Below are positions 1 to 10,243 of a DNA stretch of 64,000 nucleotides, one piece after another; position 1 is the first letter of the stretch; each line of letters opens with the position of its first letter. The notes under the pieces were generated by a model that saw only the letters and a program-made list of their open reading frames with translations, was not told the DNA's origin and made no database searches. Where the stretch lies: the NCBI RefSeq assembly GCF_964355755.1, contig NC_092678.1:5056922-5120921 (forward strand). The letters run 5' to 3'. Origin of the DNA: Antedon mediterranea (Eukaryota; Echinodermata; Crinoidea; Comatulida; Antedonidae). The position numbers and the translations under genes are program-made.

Positions 1-4
1 ATCT

Positions 5-166
5 AAAGCTCTGTCCACTATCAAACTTTATGTGACAAAAGAATGTGATTTGCCCATACATGGACATGATGATGTCATATCACTACCATATTATAAGCAT
101 ATCACTACCATATATGGGCACATCACACTTTGTTGTCACATAAAGTTTGATAGTGTAGACAGATTT
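5..166. mobile_element. MITE copy 1 (AGCTCTGTC family)
   Basis: Short non-coding element with inverted ends: the left end starts AAAGCTCTGTCCACTATC and the right end reads GATAGTGTAGACAGA. Between the ends are inverted TGTGACAAAA/TTGTCACA arms and a palindromic core around CATGATGATGTCAT. At least nine related copies or fragments lie elsewhere in the window. The last bases of the right end (GCT) are missing or diverged, next to the retrotransposon insertion at 171-175. Confidence 0.75.
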
Positions 167-174
167 TTACTTAT

Positions 175-2244
175 TGTAACCGCTCTACACACAACACAAA
201 AGATTATCGACTTAGGGTTGAGGTGAGCGGGGTTCGAGTTGATTGGGGCAGCGGCACTAGACACACATAGATAATAAATAAAAGAGTACACAATAGTTGG
301 CTTATAGTAGATGTGTTATTATTCTAAATCGTAATACAATTTATACAATATGCGACTTATAATTAAGTATGCTTAAAGATTTAGATAACAAGTCAAACTT
401 AAGTTTGTTGACAACTGGCAGTGGTCGAGCTTGTCCCCTTTTTGGTGTGATAAACCCGTTCGAAGTTTGATGCTTATACACTCCACCGATTCCCTCGTCT
501 GGCTGTGGACTTTACACACAGAATCCAACTTGGGCAATCTTCCCTCAACCTGAATTTGTTGAGCAAGGAATAAGTGTAAATACAACTTCTTTCAGAACGT
601 ACAAAAAGTATCAGGGAGGACCTGACTGCTCTCAATAGATTTAGAGTTGAGTTGTGTACTACGGTAGCCTTTTTGTATTTAATTCCTATAACTACAGAAT
701 TCTCTATACAGGCTTCATTCAAGGATAATTTAGGATTAGCTAATAAATCATAGCCTAGTGAGTATATAATGACAGGGTCTTATTACTACACTCTAACTTA
801 CATATAAACATACAATCAATACGATATAAGGTGGTCAAACATATAGTACATATTTACAATATATCAAGTTGTATCTAAGATAATAAATTCATTGCTGGAC
901 AACGAGCAATGATAAACATAAAAGTAGTATCCTATATGTAGTTAACAAGTACAACTAAAGGACTTAGCTATGTTACTTACGCTACAAAATAATAAGTTTA
1001 TGTTGGTTATCTTACCTGAATTTGTTGAGCAAGGAATAAGTGTAAATACAACTTCTTTCAGAACGTACAAAAAGTATCAGGGAGGACCTGACTGCTCTCA
1101 ATAGATTTAGAGTTGAGTTGTGATTTTTCCCAACTCTGCAGTCTTTTTTATATGTCTTGGCCCCACCCTGTTGTTCCGAAATACATTCCTGGACCATTAT
1201 CTAATGGTAGATGATGGTGGCCCTATTTCCTTATTTGGAGTTTGATCAGCTAATAGTTTATCCTTAAAATAATTAGCTCATACTTAAAGTATGTTGGTCA
1301 GTACTTTCTTTGTTTGTAAGGAAGTAGGAATGTGTAAATGTTGCAATTTCCTTGGACTGGCACACTTTTGTGGCCTGGGTTACCCTTCATCTTCTTAGAC
1401 TGGCACACTTTTGTGGCCTGGGTTACCCTTCATCTTCTTAGACTGGCACACTTTTGTGGCCTGGGTTACCCTTCATCTTCTTTGACTGGCCTACTTTTGT
1501 AGCCTGGGTTACCCTTCATCTTCTTTGACTGGCCTACTTTTGTAGCCTGGGTTACCCTTCATCTTCTTAGACTGGCACACTTTTGTGGCCTGGGTTACCC
1601 TTCATCTTCTTTGACTGGCCTACTTTTGTAGCCTGGGTTACCCTTCATCTTCTTTGACTGGCCTACTTTTGTAGCCTGGGTTACCCTTCATCTTCTTTGA
1701 CTGGCCTACTTTTGTAGCCTGGGTTACCCTTCATCTTCTTAGACTGGCACACTTTTGTGGCCTGGGTTACCCTTCATCTTCTTTGACTGGCCTACTTTTG
1801 TAGCCTGGGTTACCCTTCATCTTCTTTGACTGGCCTACTTTTGTAGCCTGGGTTACCCTTCATCTTCTTAGACTGGCACACTTTTGTGGCCTGGGTTACC
1901 CTTCATCTTCTTTGACTGGCCTACTTTTGTAGCCTGGGTTACCCTTCATCTTCTTTGACTGGCCTACTTTTGTAGCCTGGGTTACCCTTCATCTTCTTTG
2001 ACTGGCCTACTTTTGTAGCCTGGGTTACCCTTCATCTTCTTAGACTGGCACACTTTTGTGGCCTGGGTTACCCTTCATCTTCTTTGACTGGCCTACTTTT
2101 GTAGCCTGGGTTACCCTTCATCTTCTTTGACTGGCCTACTTTTGTAGCCTGGGTTACCCTTCATCTTCTTAGACTGGCACACTTTTGTGGCCTGGGTTAC
2201 CCTTCATCTTCTTTGACTGGCCTACTTTTGTAGCCTGGGTTACA
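175..2244 (-). repeat. LTR1 (3' LTR of element 1), 2070 bp
   Basis: Ends TGTAACC...GGTTACA form a 7-bp perfect inverted repeat. A purine-rich tract abuts its U3 edge at 2245. The U3 end (1352-2244) is a 43-bp minisatellite of about 21 units. A TATAAAA box on the minus strand lies at 1146-1152. A 109-bp segment occurs twice, at 548-656 and 1014-1122, and looks identical. The copy at 1014 ends in CAG/GTAAGA, a strong 5' splice site on the minus strand; the copy at 548 continues differently. If this LTR is active it would transcribe leftwards into host intron sequence. Confidence 0.92.
1352..2244. repeat. 43-bp U3 minisatellite, about 21 units
   Basis: Two main unit types alternate. One carries GACTGGCACAC and GTGGCCTGGG; the other carries GACTGGCCTAC and GTAGCCTGGG. 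The last unit runs into the LTR end GGGTTACA, so each unit carries a near-copy of the LTR terminus (GGTAACCC in place of TGTAACCC in element orientation). Unit order from the left, with A = CACAC type and B = CCTAC type: AAABBABBBABBABBBABBAB. Confidence 0.9.
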
Positions 2245-2255
2245 CTCACCCTGCC
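2245..2255 (-). other. Polypurine tract, element 1
   Basis: On the minus strand GGCAGGGTGAG directly abuts the TGTAACC start of LTR1. This is the expected place and composition for the plus-strand primer of an LTR element. Confidence 0.8.
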
Positions 2256-2468
2256 AAAATATTCGTCCGTCCCCGGACGACGCTCAACAAACTCAATGGT
2301 AACCAACATTTACATTAAAAATAGTGCTTAACTACGTCACCATTTAGTTTTTGATCGTAATTCACCTGTCTTAATACATAAAATATACAGTGAAAAAAAA
2401 TATTACATTGAAAAGGAATCAAAATTGGCGTGTATATATAAACATATAGTAAAAATAACATTATAAAA

Positions 2469-5400
2469 TTAATTCGGCTTAGAGCCTCTTAAAAGTGATA
2501 ATTGAGATTGCATCATATCAGCAAACATTTGGTTTTGCATCCCAATGACTTGGACCACCATATTAGAAGTTGATGTAACTTGTTGGCCGGGAGCAAAATA
2601 ACCTAACCTTTCTGGCTGTGTTCTTAGCCGTTTAGGACGTAAGGTATCATCTGTATTAGCCTGTGGTTCGTGGACATCAGGTTGAATATCAGGCCCATTA
2701 TTAGCATTATCAATATTAACATTATCATTGTTGTCTAAATTATGAATAACAGCATCTTCGATATCATTAATATCATGGTTAACTATTACATCTTCCTCAT
2801 TGATCTGAGGTTCTATTTCGTTAACAATTGGGGTGTCAATAATAGTTTGAGCCACGTTTTGGTCATTACCCAGATTAGGAGGTATAGATGGATCTGTTGG
2901 TTGTTGAAGTGTGCGAACTGAATTTGGAATGTAATAATCTAAATCACTATCACTTGTTTCATGTCCAGATAGTTCTGGCTGTGGGACAGTTGACTTAGGC
3001 GTTTTGTGCCCTTGTCGAGTGACAGGCTTTCTCTGTCTTTGTTTTTCTTTAGTACCACTTTTAGGGGGAGTTTCCTTTGCTGTAGCAAACCTACATGGGA
3101 GTAGCATATTTCTATGCAATGTTCTAGTAGGACCATCACTATCTTCAGGTTCTATCTTGTACACAGGGTTGTCCCCTATTTGTTCCAAAACCACATAAAT
3201 AGTTTCTTCCCACCTATCAGCAAGTTTATGTTTACCCCTTAAGCGCACATTTTTTACTAGTACCCTATCACCCTTGCAAATAGTGCATTCACGCACTTTA
3301 CTATCATATCGGGCTTTATTGGCATTAGCTTTCTTGGTTGCCATTTCCTGGGCTAATTTGTGTGCTGTTTCTAGGCGATGTCGTAATTTGTCGGCATATC
3401 CCCTTGGAGAAAGTGAACCATTTTGATTTGGGTCAATACCTAGTTGGATGTCAATTGGGAGGCGGGCTTCTCTACCAAACATTAAATAATATGGGGACAT
3501 TCCCGTAGCATCATTCTTAGTACAATTGTATGCATGCACTAAGGGTGCAACATGGTCTCGCCAATGTTCTTTCTTTTGGTTTTCTAGAGTGCCTAGCATT
3601 TTAAGCAGGGTTTGGTTAAACCGTTCTACCTGACCATTACCCTGGGGATGGTATGGGGTTGTACGAGATTTTCTTACTCCTAAATATTTACATAAATCTT
3701 GGATAACTTTTGATTCGAAATCTCTGCCTTGATCTGAATGTAATTGTTTTGGAAAGCCATAATGTTGAAAGACATTATTCCACAGAGCTTTTGCTACTGT
3801 GGGGGCTTTTTGGTCCTTAGTTGGGATAGCAATAGCATATCTAGTGAAATGGTCAGTCACAACTAATACATTTCTAGTATCCTTAGAATCAGGTTCTATA
3901 GACAGAAAGTCAATACACATTAATTCCATAGGCATGGTGGTTCTGACACTAACTAGGGGGGCTGCTTTGGTAGCACGGGCCTTTCTTCGGACACATCGTT
4001 CACAACACCTACATTTATCTTCAATTTGGGAGGACATACGAGGCCAATAAAATCTGGATCGGGCAAGATCCAAGGTCCGTTCCATCCCAGGGTGACCAAT
4101 GTCATCATGTAAGCCAGTAAATGCTTTATCTCTATAAGCGGTTGGAAGTACTAATTGCAATTGCATAGCTCCGATATTATTTACAAATTGGCGGTATAGA
4201 ATATTATCTTTTACCAATAATTTATCAAACTGTCTCAGGAGTAGCCTAGTTTCCTCGGGTAATTTTGTGAGTTCATCTTGTGTAGGTTTCCGTTTGTTAT
4301 ATACAAATTTAAAAATAGGTTTTATATTAGGGTCTTGTTGTTGATGCTCTACCCACTCCGCTGCAGTAACATTAGGCAAGGTTGACTGCCCATCTATAGG
4401 CCTAATAGGGTTATCATAGATGGCGGGGATTGCATCAGGAGAATCACTAACTGACTCAACTAAGGGTGTTGTATCATTAGGTATAGTAGACTTATTAACT
4501 ATTTTAGCATTACAGACTGCTGTGAACGAACAGGATGAAAATTTTACTCTACCTAACACTTCGTCAGCTTTCTCTTGATATTGTTCGTATTCAAAGTCAT
4601 TGGAAGGGGGGTCATGTGGGCGACGACTAAGACCGTCTGCATCTTGATTGTTTCTACCTGCTTTGTATTTAATATCAAAGTTGTAATTGACCAGGGCGGC
4701 AAGCCACCTTTGACCTGTAGCGTCAAGCTTAGCTGTCGTCAACACGTACGTTAAGGGGTTATTATCGGTGTAAATTACAAATCGTTGACCATAAAGATAG
4801 TCAGTAAATTTCTCAGTCACAGCCCATTTTAGGGCAAGAAATTCTAATTTATGAGCAGGATAATTGGCTTCACTTTTGGATAACCCACGACTAGCATAGG
4901 CAATTACCCTCTTTATCCCATTTATCTCTTGATATAGGGCTGCACCTAACCCGCTTGTACTAGCGTCGGTATGTAGAATAAATGGTGAATTGTAGTCTGC
5001 GAATCCTAATATAGGGGCTGAAGACAATTTATCTATTAGTAAATCAAATGCCACCTGACATGATTCGGACCAGTTAGTACCAAATGGGGTATTAGGACTA
5101 GGGCGCCTGTCTGAGGGAGTATTGGATTTAGGTTTTTTGAACGTTTTACCTCGTTTACGTATTGGGTCATACTTAGTCATAAGTTGGTTTAATGGTTTGG
5201 CAATATGGCTATAATGCTGTATAAATCGTCGATAATAACCAGCAAAACCTAGAAATGATTTCAATTCTTTTACATTTGAGGGGCGGGGCCAAGATTTGAC
5301 AGCCTCTACCTTATCTGGGTCAGTGCTTACCCCATCCTCTGAAATGACATGGCCCAAGCACTTAATGGAAGTTTGGGCAAAATTGCACTTGTCTGGATTT

Positions 5401-7019
5401 AGTTTCAAGCCATACTCTTCAAGCCTAGATAATACTTTGTCTAACTTAGCTAGGTGTTCGTCTAGTGTGGTTGAAAAAACTAGTAAGTCATCTAAATAAA
5501 CTAGAACGTCGGAAAATGTTAACTCCCCCATGCACTTCTCCATTAGTCGCTGGAAGGTGGCGGGGGCATTAGTGATCCCTTGGGGCATTCGGTTAAATTC
5601 ATAGAATCCCAATGGGCACCAAAATGCAGTTTTTGCTTTATCCTCCTCAGCCATTTCAATTTGGTAATAGCCTGATTTGAGGTCAAGACATGAGAACCAT
5701 TTGGCACCACGTAAGGTTGTAAGGGCATCTTCAATGTTGGGGACGTTGTATTGGTCCCTAACCGTCCTAGAATTTAGAAGTCTGTAATCTATACATAATC
5801 GAATTTCGTTAGTCTTCTTTTTCCTGACTAATACTATAGGAGAACTATACTGGCTTTCGGACTCTCTAATGATATTCTTCCTTAATAAATCTTGAATGTG
5901 GTCCCTAGCATCATTGAAATCAGATGGGGGTATCCTCCTACAAGGTTGACGGAATGGGGTGTCATTAGTTAGGTGTATTTTATGTTTTACAGCCGAAGTT
6001 CTCCCTATATCTAAATCATTCTTTGAAAAAACATTCGGATGATTATTAAGTAAATTAATAAATTTCGCCTTATCTATATGTGAAATTGGCGAGCTATCAA
6101 AATTAAAATTGTTTGAGGCCGTACTTGAGTTACAGTGAACTTCCGGACTGTGATGCGTTATAGACTGGGGGATGAAAGCAGTGGCAATCTTAAAGTTTCT
6201 ATTTAGCCTAATTTCTTTACTAGAATTTGACAAAGGAACTCTAAGTTTAACTGGGCCCATATGTTCTAACTTGACTATTAAGGGTGTGATTAAAAGCCCT
6301 CCAGGAAGTGGGGTATCCGGGGATGCTTCAATTAACACATCTAAGTTAGGGTGTACTGTGTTCTTTATAACACATTCTACCTCTACTATTTTTCCTCTAG
6401 GTATTGTCATAGGAGAACATATTTTAACGGGGCCTAGTTTATCTTTCTTAGCCTTATCCTCTTTATACACTTCAGCCCAAGCAGAGTGTATGGGGCCTAC
6501 TTTCCTTCCCTTTTTCTTAGTATTTGTCCAGCCAGTGGCCAGATCCCGAACTATACTGGTGTTGGTGCCCATTAACATAGACAGTCCCTTCCCTAATTTG
6601 GGGCACACTAAAGCTAATGTTGGGAATTGTTTAGTATAGCCCGTCTGGACTTTAGGAAACGTTAAATTGACCTCTATATAACCTAGATAAGGTACGTTCT
6701 GACCGCCGGCACCAGTTACTATTAAATCGGTTAATGGGTATATAGGCTTATCCCTTAATTTATCTTTATAAAAGTCTTCACTGATACATGTAACTTGCGA
6801 GCCTGTATCTAACATTGCATTACATATATGACCGTCAACAATTATTGTTACGACACTAGGGTCGCCTATAAGATTATTAGTTTGTGATATTGCACTATGG
6901 AGTAAATTATTGGATGTTTTTGTTCCAGTGTTTCCCTTTCTCTTTTGTTGGGACCTTTTTACTGATGGGGCAGACCGTTGTCCCTTCTTCCCGGATGCCC
7001 TCTGCCGTTTCCCGCCTGA
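2469..7019 (-). CDS. pol: Pol polyprotein of element 1 (protease-RT-RNase H-integrase)
   Basis: The frame is open from just after a TAA at 7020-7022 to the stop at 2469, about 1516 codons; the first Met is at 6815. It overlaps gag in the -1 frame, so translation probably enters by frameshifting near 7007-7013 rather than at that Met. Counting from the Met at 6815, I see in order: aspartic protease motif DTGSQV at residues 3-8; RT with catalytic YLDDLL; RNase H with HTDAST and the later YTDNNPL; integrase with an HHCC finger (HDDIGH through CRCCERC) and DDE residues in the contexts CIDF, HSDQG and NGQVERF. A tail follows with RWEE and LHRNMLLP, resembling the GPY/F-type integrase end. The last 200 residues are acidic, Asn/Asp-rich and apparently disordered. 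There is no chromodomain and no env. Integrase after RT gives the Ty3/gypsy order. The frame is intact. Confidence 0.95.
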   Translation of the reverse strand, partial: SGGKRQRASGKKGQRSAPSVKRSQQKRKGNTGTKTSNNLLHSAISQTNNLIGDPSVVTIIVDGHICNAMLDTGSQVTCISEDFYKDKLRDKPIYPLTDLIVTGAGGQNVPYLGYIEVNLTFPKVQTGYTKQFPTLALVCPKLGKGLSMLMGTNTSIVRDLATGWTNTKKKGRKVGPIHSAWAEVYKEDKAKKDKLGPVKICSPMTIPRGKIVEVECVIKNTVHPNLDVLIEASPDTPLPGGLLITPLIVKLEHMGPVKLRVPLSNSSKEIRLNRNFKIATAFIPQSITHHSPEVHCNSSTASNNFNFDSSPISHIDKAKFINLLNNHPNVFSKNDLDIGRTSAVKHKIHLTNDTPFRQPCRRIPPSDFNDARDHIQDLLRKNIIRESESQYSSPIVLVRKKKTNEIRLCIDYRLLNSRTVRDQYNVPNIEDALTTLRGAKWFSCLDLKSGYYQIEMAEEDKAKTAFWCPLGFYEFNRMPQGITNAPATFQRLMEKCMGELTFSDVLVYLDDLLVFSTTLDEHLAKLDKVLSRLEEYGLKLNPDKCNFAQTSIKCLGHVISEDGVSTDPDKVEAVKSWPRPSNVKELKSFLGFAGYYRRFIQHYSHIAKPLNQLMTKYDPIRKRGKTFKKPKSNTPSDRRPSPNTPFGTNWSESCQVAFDLLIDKLSSAPILGFADYNSPFILHTDASTSGLGAALYQEINGIKRVIAYASRGLSKSEANYPAHKLEFLALKWAVTEKFTDYLYGQRFVIYTDNNPLTYVLTTAKLDATGQRWLAALVNYNFDIKYKAGRNNQDADGLSRRPHDPPSNDFEYEQYQEKADEVLGRVKFSSCSFTAVCNAKIVNKSTIPNDTTPLVESVSDSPDAIPAIYDNPIRPIDGQSTLPNVTAAEWVEHQQQDPNIKPIFKFVYNKRKPTQDELTKLPEETRLLLRQFDKLLVKDNILYRQFVNNIGAMQLQLVLPTAYRDKAFTGLHDDIGHPGMERTLDLARSRFYWPRMSSQIEDKCRCCERCVRRKARATKAAPLVSVRTTMPMELMCIDFLSIEPDSKDTRNVLVVTDHFTRYAIAIPTKDQKAPTVAKALWNNVFQHYGFPKQLHSDQGRDFESKVIQDLCKYLGVRKSRTTPYHPQGNGQVERFNQTLLKMLGTLENQKKEHWRDHVAPLVHAYNCTKNDATGMSPYYLMFGREARLPIDIQLGIDPNQNGSLSPRGYADKLRHRLETAHKLAQEMATKKANANKARYDSKVRECTICKGDRVLVKNVRLRGKHKLADRWEETIYVVLEQIGDNPVYKIEPEDSDGPTRTLHRNMLLPCRFATAKETPPKSGTKEKQRQRKPVTRQGHKTPKSTVPQPELSGHETSDSDLDYYIPNSVRTLQQPTDPSIPPNLGNDQNVAQTIIDTPIVNEIEPQINEEDVIVNHDINDIEDAVIHNLDNNDNVNIDNANNGPDIQPDVHEPQANTDDTLRPKRLRTQPERLGYFAPGQQVTSTSNMVVQVIGMQNQMFADMMQSQLSLLRGSKPN

Positions 7020-8287
7020 TTAAACCGTTTGACCAATTTCTGCTGTACTAATGTGGCATTAGTTGGGTTGGGACAACCCCTCATGTGGTGCCCATCCTCG
7101 CCACAATTATAACATATTTTAGGCCTAGTGTTTGGCGCAGGTGAAGAACGCGTTTTTGGGTTAGGGGTGGACTCTGGTGGGCTTGGTGTTGATTTGAGGT
7201 GATGTAGCTCAGTTCTAAGAACTTCTACCTCATGGCTAAGGGCTTCATAGCTACATAACGCAGCCTTGGCACTAACTGCCTTAGGTGTTCGCTTTTCTGC
7301 CCTAGCCCTACTATTAATTTCCTCACTTCTAACTTCTTTAATCAGTGTTAAATAAGTAGGGGGATTTGATTTGCGTTGTTTCAGGTTTAATGTAGATGAT
7401 AGCATCTCGTCATATACTAGCCCACGGACAAATTGAGCTAGTCTCATATGGTCAGCCTTTGCTACCCCAACTGCCCCTGCCTTTGTTGCCCTAGTTAGAT
7501 TTTCATCTAGGCGCATTAAAAATTTAGAGGGCAGTTCCCCTTCCGACTGATATGTCTCCCTAAATAGAGTATAGAGGTCATCTGCATCCACTGCCAAACC
7601 ATAGACCTCATTAAGTACATCATGGCATTCCCTAGCAGTTGATTTATCAGTCACTTTATTTAGGATATTAAGTGCTGGAGGAAAGAGACTTTGACTTAAG
7701 ATGCTCTTTTGTTCAGCCTGTGATAAGCTATCATCCCTTAAAAGTTGTTGGACTAGTTGAGACCAAGTCTCAAAGTCTACCTCATTTGAAGGGATTGGCA
7801 CCCGTCCCGAAAACTGTCGTAACCGACGAACACCGGCCGTACGGGGCACGTTGTTGCCTATTAGGTGTTTTACTACTACTTCTTTGGTGTCGGAGGGGAT
7901 GGAGTCTAGCCTAAGATCGTTCAGGGTTTTCCCATGTTCTAAGAGAAATTTTTGTAGTTGTCCCTGGAAATCTGTGGGTAGGATATGGGTGTCCTGTTCT
8001 GGGGTCTTCCCATCCCATTTTATAATAGTCCAGGTTTCGTTATCTGTGTGGTCAATGGTTGTGGGGATATTTAGATCTACTACAGGTTTGGAAAACGAAA
8101 GTAGTAATTGAAAAGTGATATCTGTTTCATCTATAACTTCAACAACCTGGGATCGATCTATTTCTTTGAATGCATTAGGTATTCTATCGTGACTATAATT
8201 GGCCTTCAATACACCCCTTAATGCAATAGCATGACTAGGATCGACCTTGTGTTTAATACACCAGTCATATATATCCATGGTATACAA
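6959..8287 (-). CDS. gag: Gag of element 1, PNMA-like capsid protein with zinc knuckle
   Basis: 442 aa, intact. The N-terminus has DWCIKHKVDPSHAIALRG, which resembles the PNMA N-terminal domain (DWCRG with a short hydrophobic strand). The middle (about residues 150-340) has RRLRQFSGR, an ETW segment, a Leu-rich helical stretch and a YQSEGELPSKFLMRL segment. The order and spacing match the capsid N- and C-lobes of PNMA proteins. Near residue 393 is a CCHC knuckle, CYNCGEDGHHMRGC. The start Met is the first in frame downstream of the primer binding site, 222 bp from LTR2. The stop lies inside the pol overlap. Gag packages element RNA into particles. The PNMA resemblance is read by eye. Confidence 0.93.
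   Translation of the reverse strand: MYTMDIYDWCIKHKVDPSHAIALRGVLKANYSHDRIPNAFKEIDRSQVVEVIDETDITFQLLLSFSKPVVDLNIPTTIDHTDNETWTIIKWDGKTPEQDTHILPTDFQGQLQKFLLEHGKTLNDLRLDSIPSDTKEVVVKHLIGNNVPRTAGVRRLRQFSGRVPIPSNEVDFETWSQLVQQLLRDDSLSQAEQKSILSQSLFPPALNILNKVTDKSTARECHDVLNEVYGLAVDADDLYTLFRETYQSEGELPSKFLMRLDENLTRATKAGAVGVAKADHMRLAQFVRGLVYDEMLSSTLNLKQRKSNPPTYLTLIKEVRSEEINSRARAEKRTPKAVSAKAALCSYEALSHEVEVLRTELHHLKSTPSPPESTPNPKTRSSPAPNTRPKICYNCGEDGHHMRGCPNPTNATLVQQKLVKRFNQAGNGRGHPGRRDNGLPHQ
7007..7013 (-). promoter_or_regulatory. Putative -1 ribosomal frameshift heptamer GGGAAAC, element 1
   Basis: In gag phase the site reads G GGA AAC, a canonical X XXY YYZ slippery site. It lies within the gag-pol overlap, just after the last stop in the pol frame (TAA, 7020-7022) and upstream of the gag stop at 6959. 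The same heptamer is the known gag-pro site of simian type D retroviruses. I did not establish a downstream stimulatory structure. Confidence 0.7.
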
Positions 8288-8483
8288 AATAAGAAGTTAC
8301 AATTGTAAATTAAAATAAGTGAAATTACGATCAAATATTACAAATTATAAAACAATGATTAGATATATAAGGGTACAAAAATATTATAAAGTAAAATTGA
8401 AAAGCATGAAATATAATACAATGATAAAAATATGCAATATAGTATATAATTATAAATTTATTATCTAACTAGTGCCTTTTCAA

Positions 8484-8501
8484 GCCCCACATTGGGCGCC
8501 A
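8484..8501 (-). other. Primer binding site, tRNA-Lys type, element 1
   Basis: The minus strand reads TGGCGCCCAATGTGGGGC, seven bases inside LTR2. It matches the 3' end of tRNA-Lys(1,2) (TGGCGCCCAACGTGGGGC) with one mismatch. Confidence 0.85.
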
Positions 8502-8508
8502 GTTTTTA

Positions 8509-10019
8509 TGTAACCGCTCTACACACAACACAAAAGATTATCGACTTAGGGTTGAGGTGAGCGGGGTTCGAGTTGATTGGGGCAGCGGCACTAGACACAC
8601 ATAGATAATAAATAAAAGAGTACACAATAGTTGGCTTATAGTAGATGTGTTATTATTCTAAATCGTAATACAATTTATACAATATGCGACTTATAATTAA
8701 GTATGCTTAAAGATTTAGATAACAAGTCAAACTTAAGTTTGTTGACAACTGGCAGTGGTCGAGCTTGTCCCCTTTTTGGTGTGATAAACCCGTTCGAAGT
8801 TTGATGCTTATACACTCCACCGATTCCCTCGTCTGGCTGTGGACTTTACACACAGAATCCAACTTGGGCAATCTTCCCTCAACCTGAATTTGTTGAGCAA
8901 GGAATAAGTGTAAATACAACTTCTTTCAGAACGTACAAAAAGTATCAGGGAGGACCTGACTGCTCTCAATAGATTTAGAGTTGAGTTGTGTACTACGGTA
9001 GCCTTTTTGTATTTAATTCCTATAACTACAGAATTCTCTATACAGGCTTCATTCAAGGATAATTTAGGATTAGCTAATAAATCATAGCCTAGTGAGTATA
9101 TAATGACAGGGTCTTATTACTACACTCTAACTTACATATAAACATACAATCAATACGATATAAGGTGGTCAAACATATAGTACATATTTACAATATATCA
9201 AGTTGTATCTAAGATAATAAATTCATTGCTGGACAACGAGCAATGATAAACATAAAAGTAGTATCCTATATGTAGTTAACAAGTACAACTAAAGGACTTA
9301 GCTATGTTACTTACGCTACAAAATAATAAGTTTATGTTGGTTATCTTACCTGAATTTGTTGAGCAAGGAATAAGTGTAAATACAACTTCTTTCAGAACGT
9401 ACAAAAAGTATCAGGGAGGACCTGACTGCTCTCAATAGATTTAGAGTTGAGTTGTGATTTTTCCCAACTCTGCAGTCTTTTTTATATGTCTTGGCCCCAC
9501 CCTGTTGTTCCGAAATACATTCCTGGACCATTATCTAATGGTAGATGATGGTGGCCCTATTTCCTTATTTGGAGTTTGATCAGCTAATAGTTTATCCTTA
9601 AAATAATTAGCTCATACTTAAAGTATGTTGGTCAGTACTTTCTTTGTTTGTAAGGAAGTAGGAATGTGTAAATGTTGCAATTTCCTTGGACTGGCACACT
9701 TTTGTGGCCTGGGTTACCCTTCATCTTCTTAGACTGGCACACTTTTGTGGCCTGGGTTACCCTTCATCTTCTTTGACTGGCCTACTTTTGTAGCCTGGGT
9801 TACCCTTCATCTTCTTAGACTGGCACACTTTTGTGGCCTGGGTTACCCTTCATCTTCTTTGACTGGCCTACTTTTGTAGCCTGGGTTACCCTTCATCTTC
9901 TTTGACTGGCCTACTTTTGTAGCCTGGGTTACCCTTCATCTTCTTAGACTGGCACACTTTTGTGGCCTGGGTTACCCTTCATCTTCTTTGACTGGCCTAC
10001 TTTTGTAGCCTGGGTTACA
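8509..10019 (-). repeat. LTR2 (5' LTR of element 1 and 3' LTR of element 2), 1511 bp
   Basis: Same ends and inner structure as LTR1, but the 43-bp array (9686-10019) has only about 8 units (A A B A B B A B). The TATA box is at 9480-9486 and the duplicated 109-bp segment at 8882-8990 and 9348-9456. This LTR should drive element 1. Confidence 0.92.
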
Positions 10020-10030
10020 CTCACCCTGCC
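10020..10030 (-). other. Polypurine tract, element 2
   Basis: GGCAGGGTGAG on the minus strand, abutting LTR2. Confidence 0.8.
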
Positions 10031-10243
10031 AAAATATTCGTCCGTCCCCGGACGACGCTCAACAAACTCAATGGTAACCAACATTTACATTAAAAATAGT
10101 GCTTAACTACGTCACCATTTAGTTTTTGATCGTAATTCACCTGTCTTAATACATAAAATATACAGTGAAAAAAAATATTACATTGAAAAGGAATCAAAAT
10201 TGGCGTGTATATATAAACATATAGTAAAAATAACATTATAAAA

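Noticed and set aside
2245-2468. Possible env gene downstream of pol
   Set aside because: Only about 220 bp lie between the pol stop and the LTR, with no ORF. The element is a retrotransposon without env.
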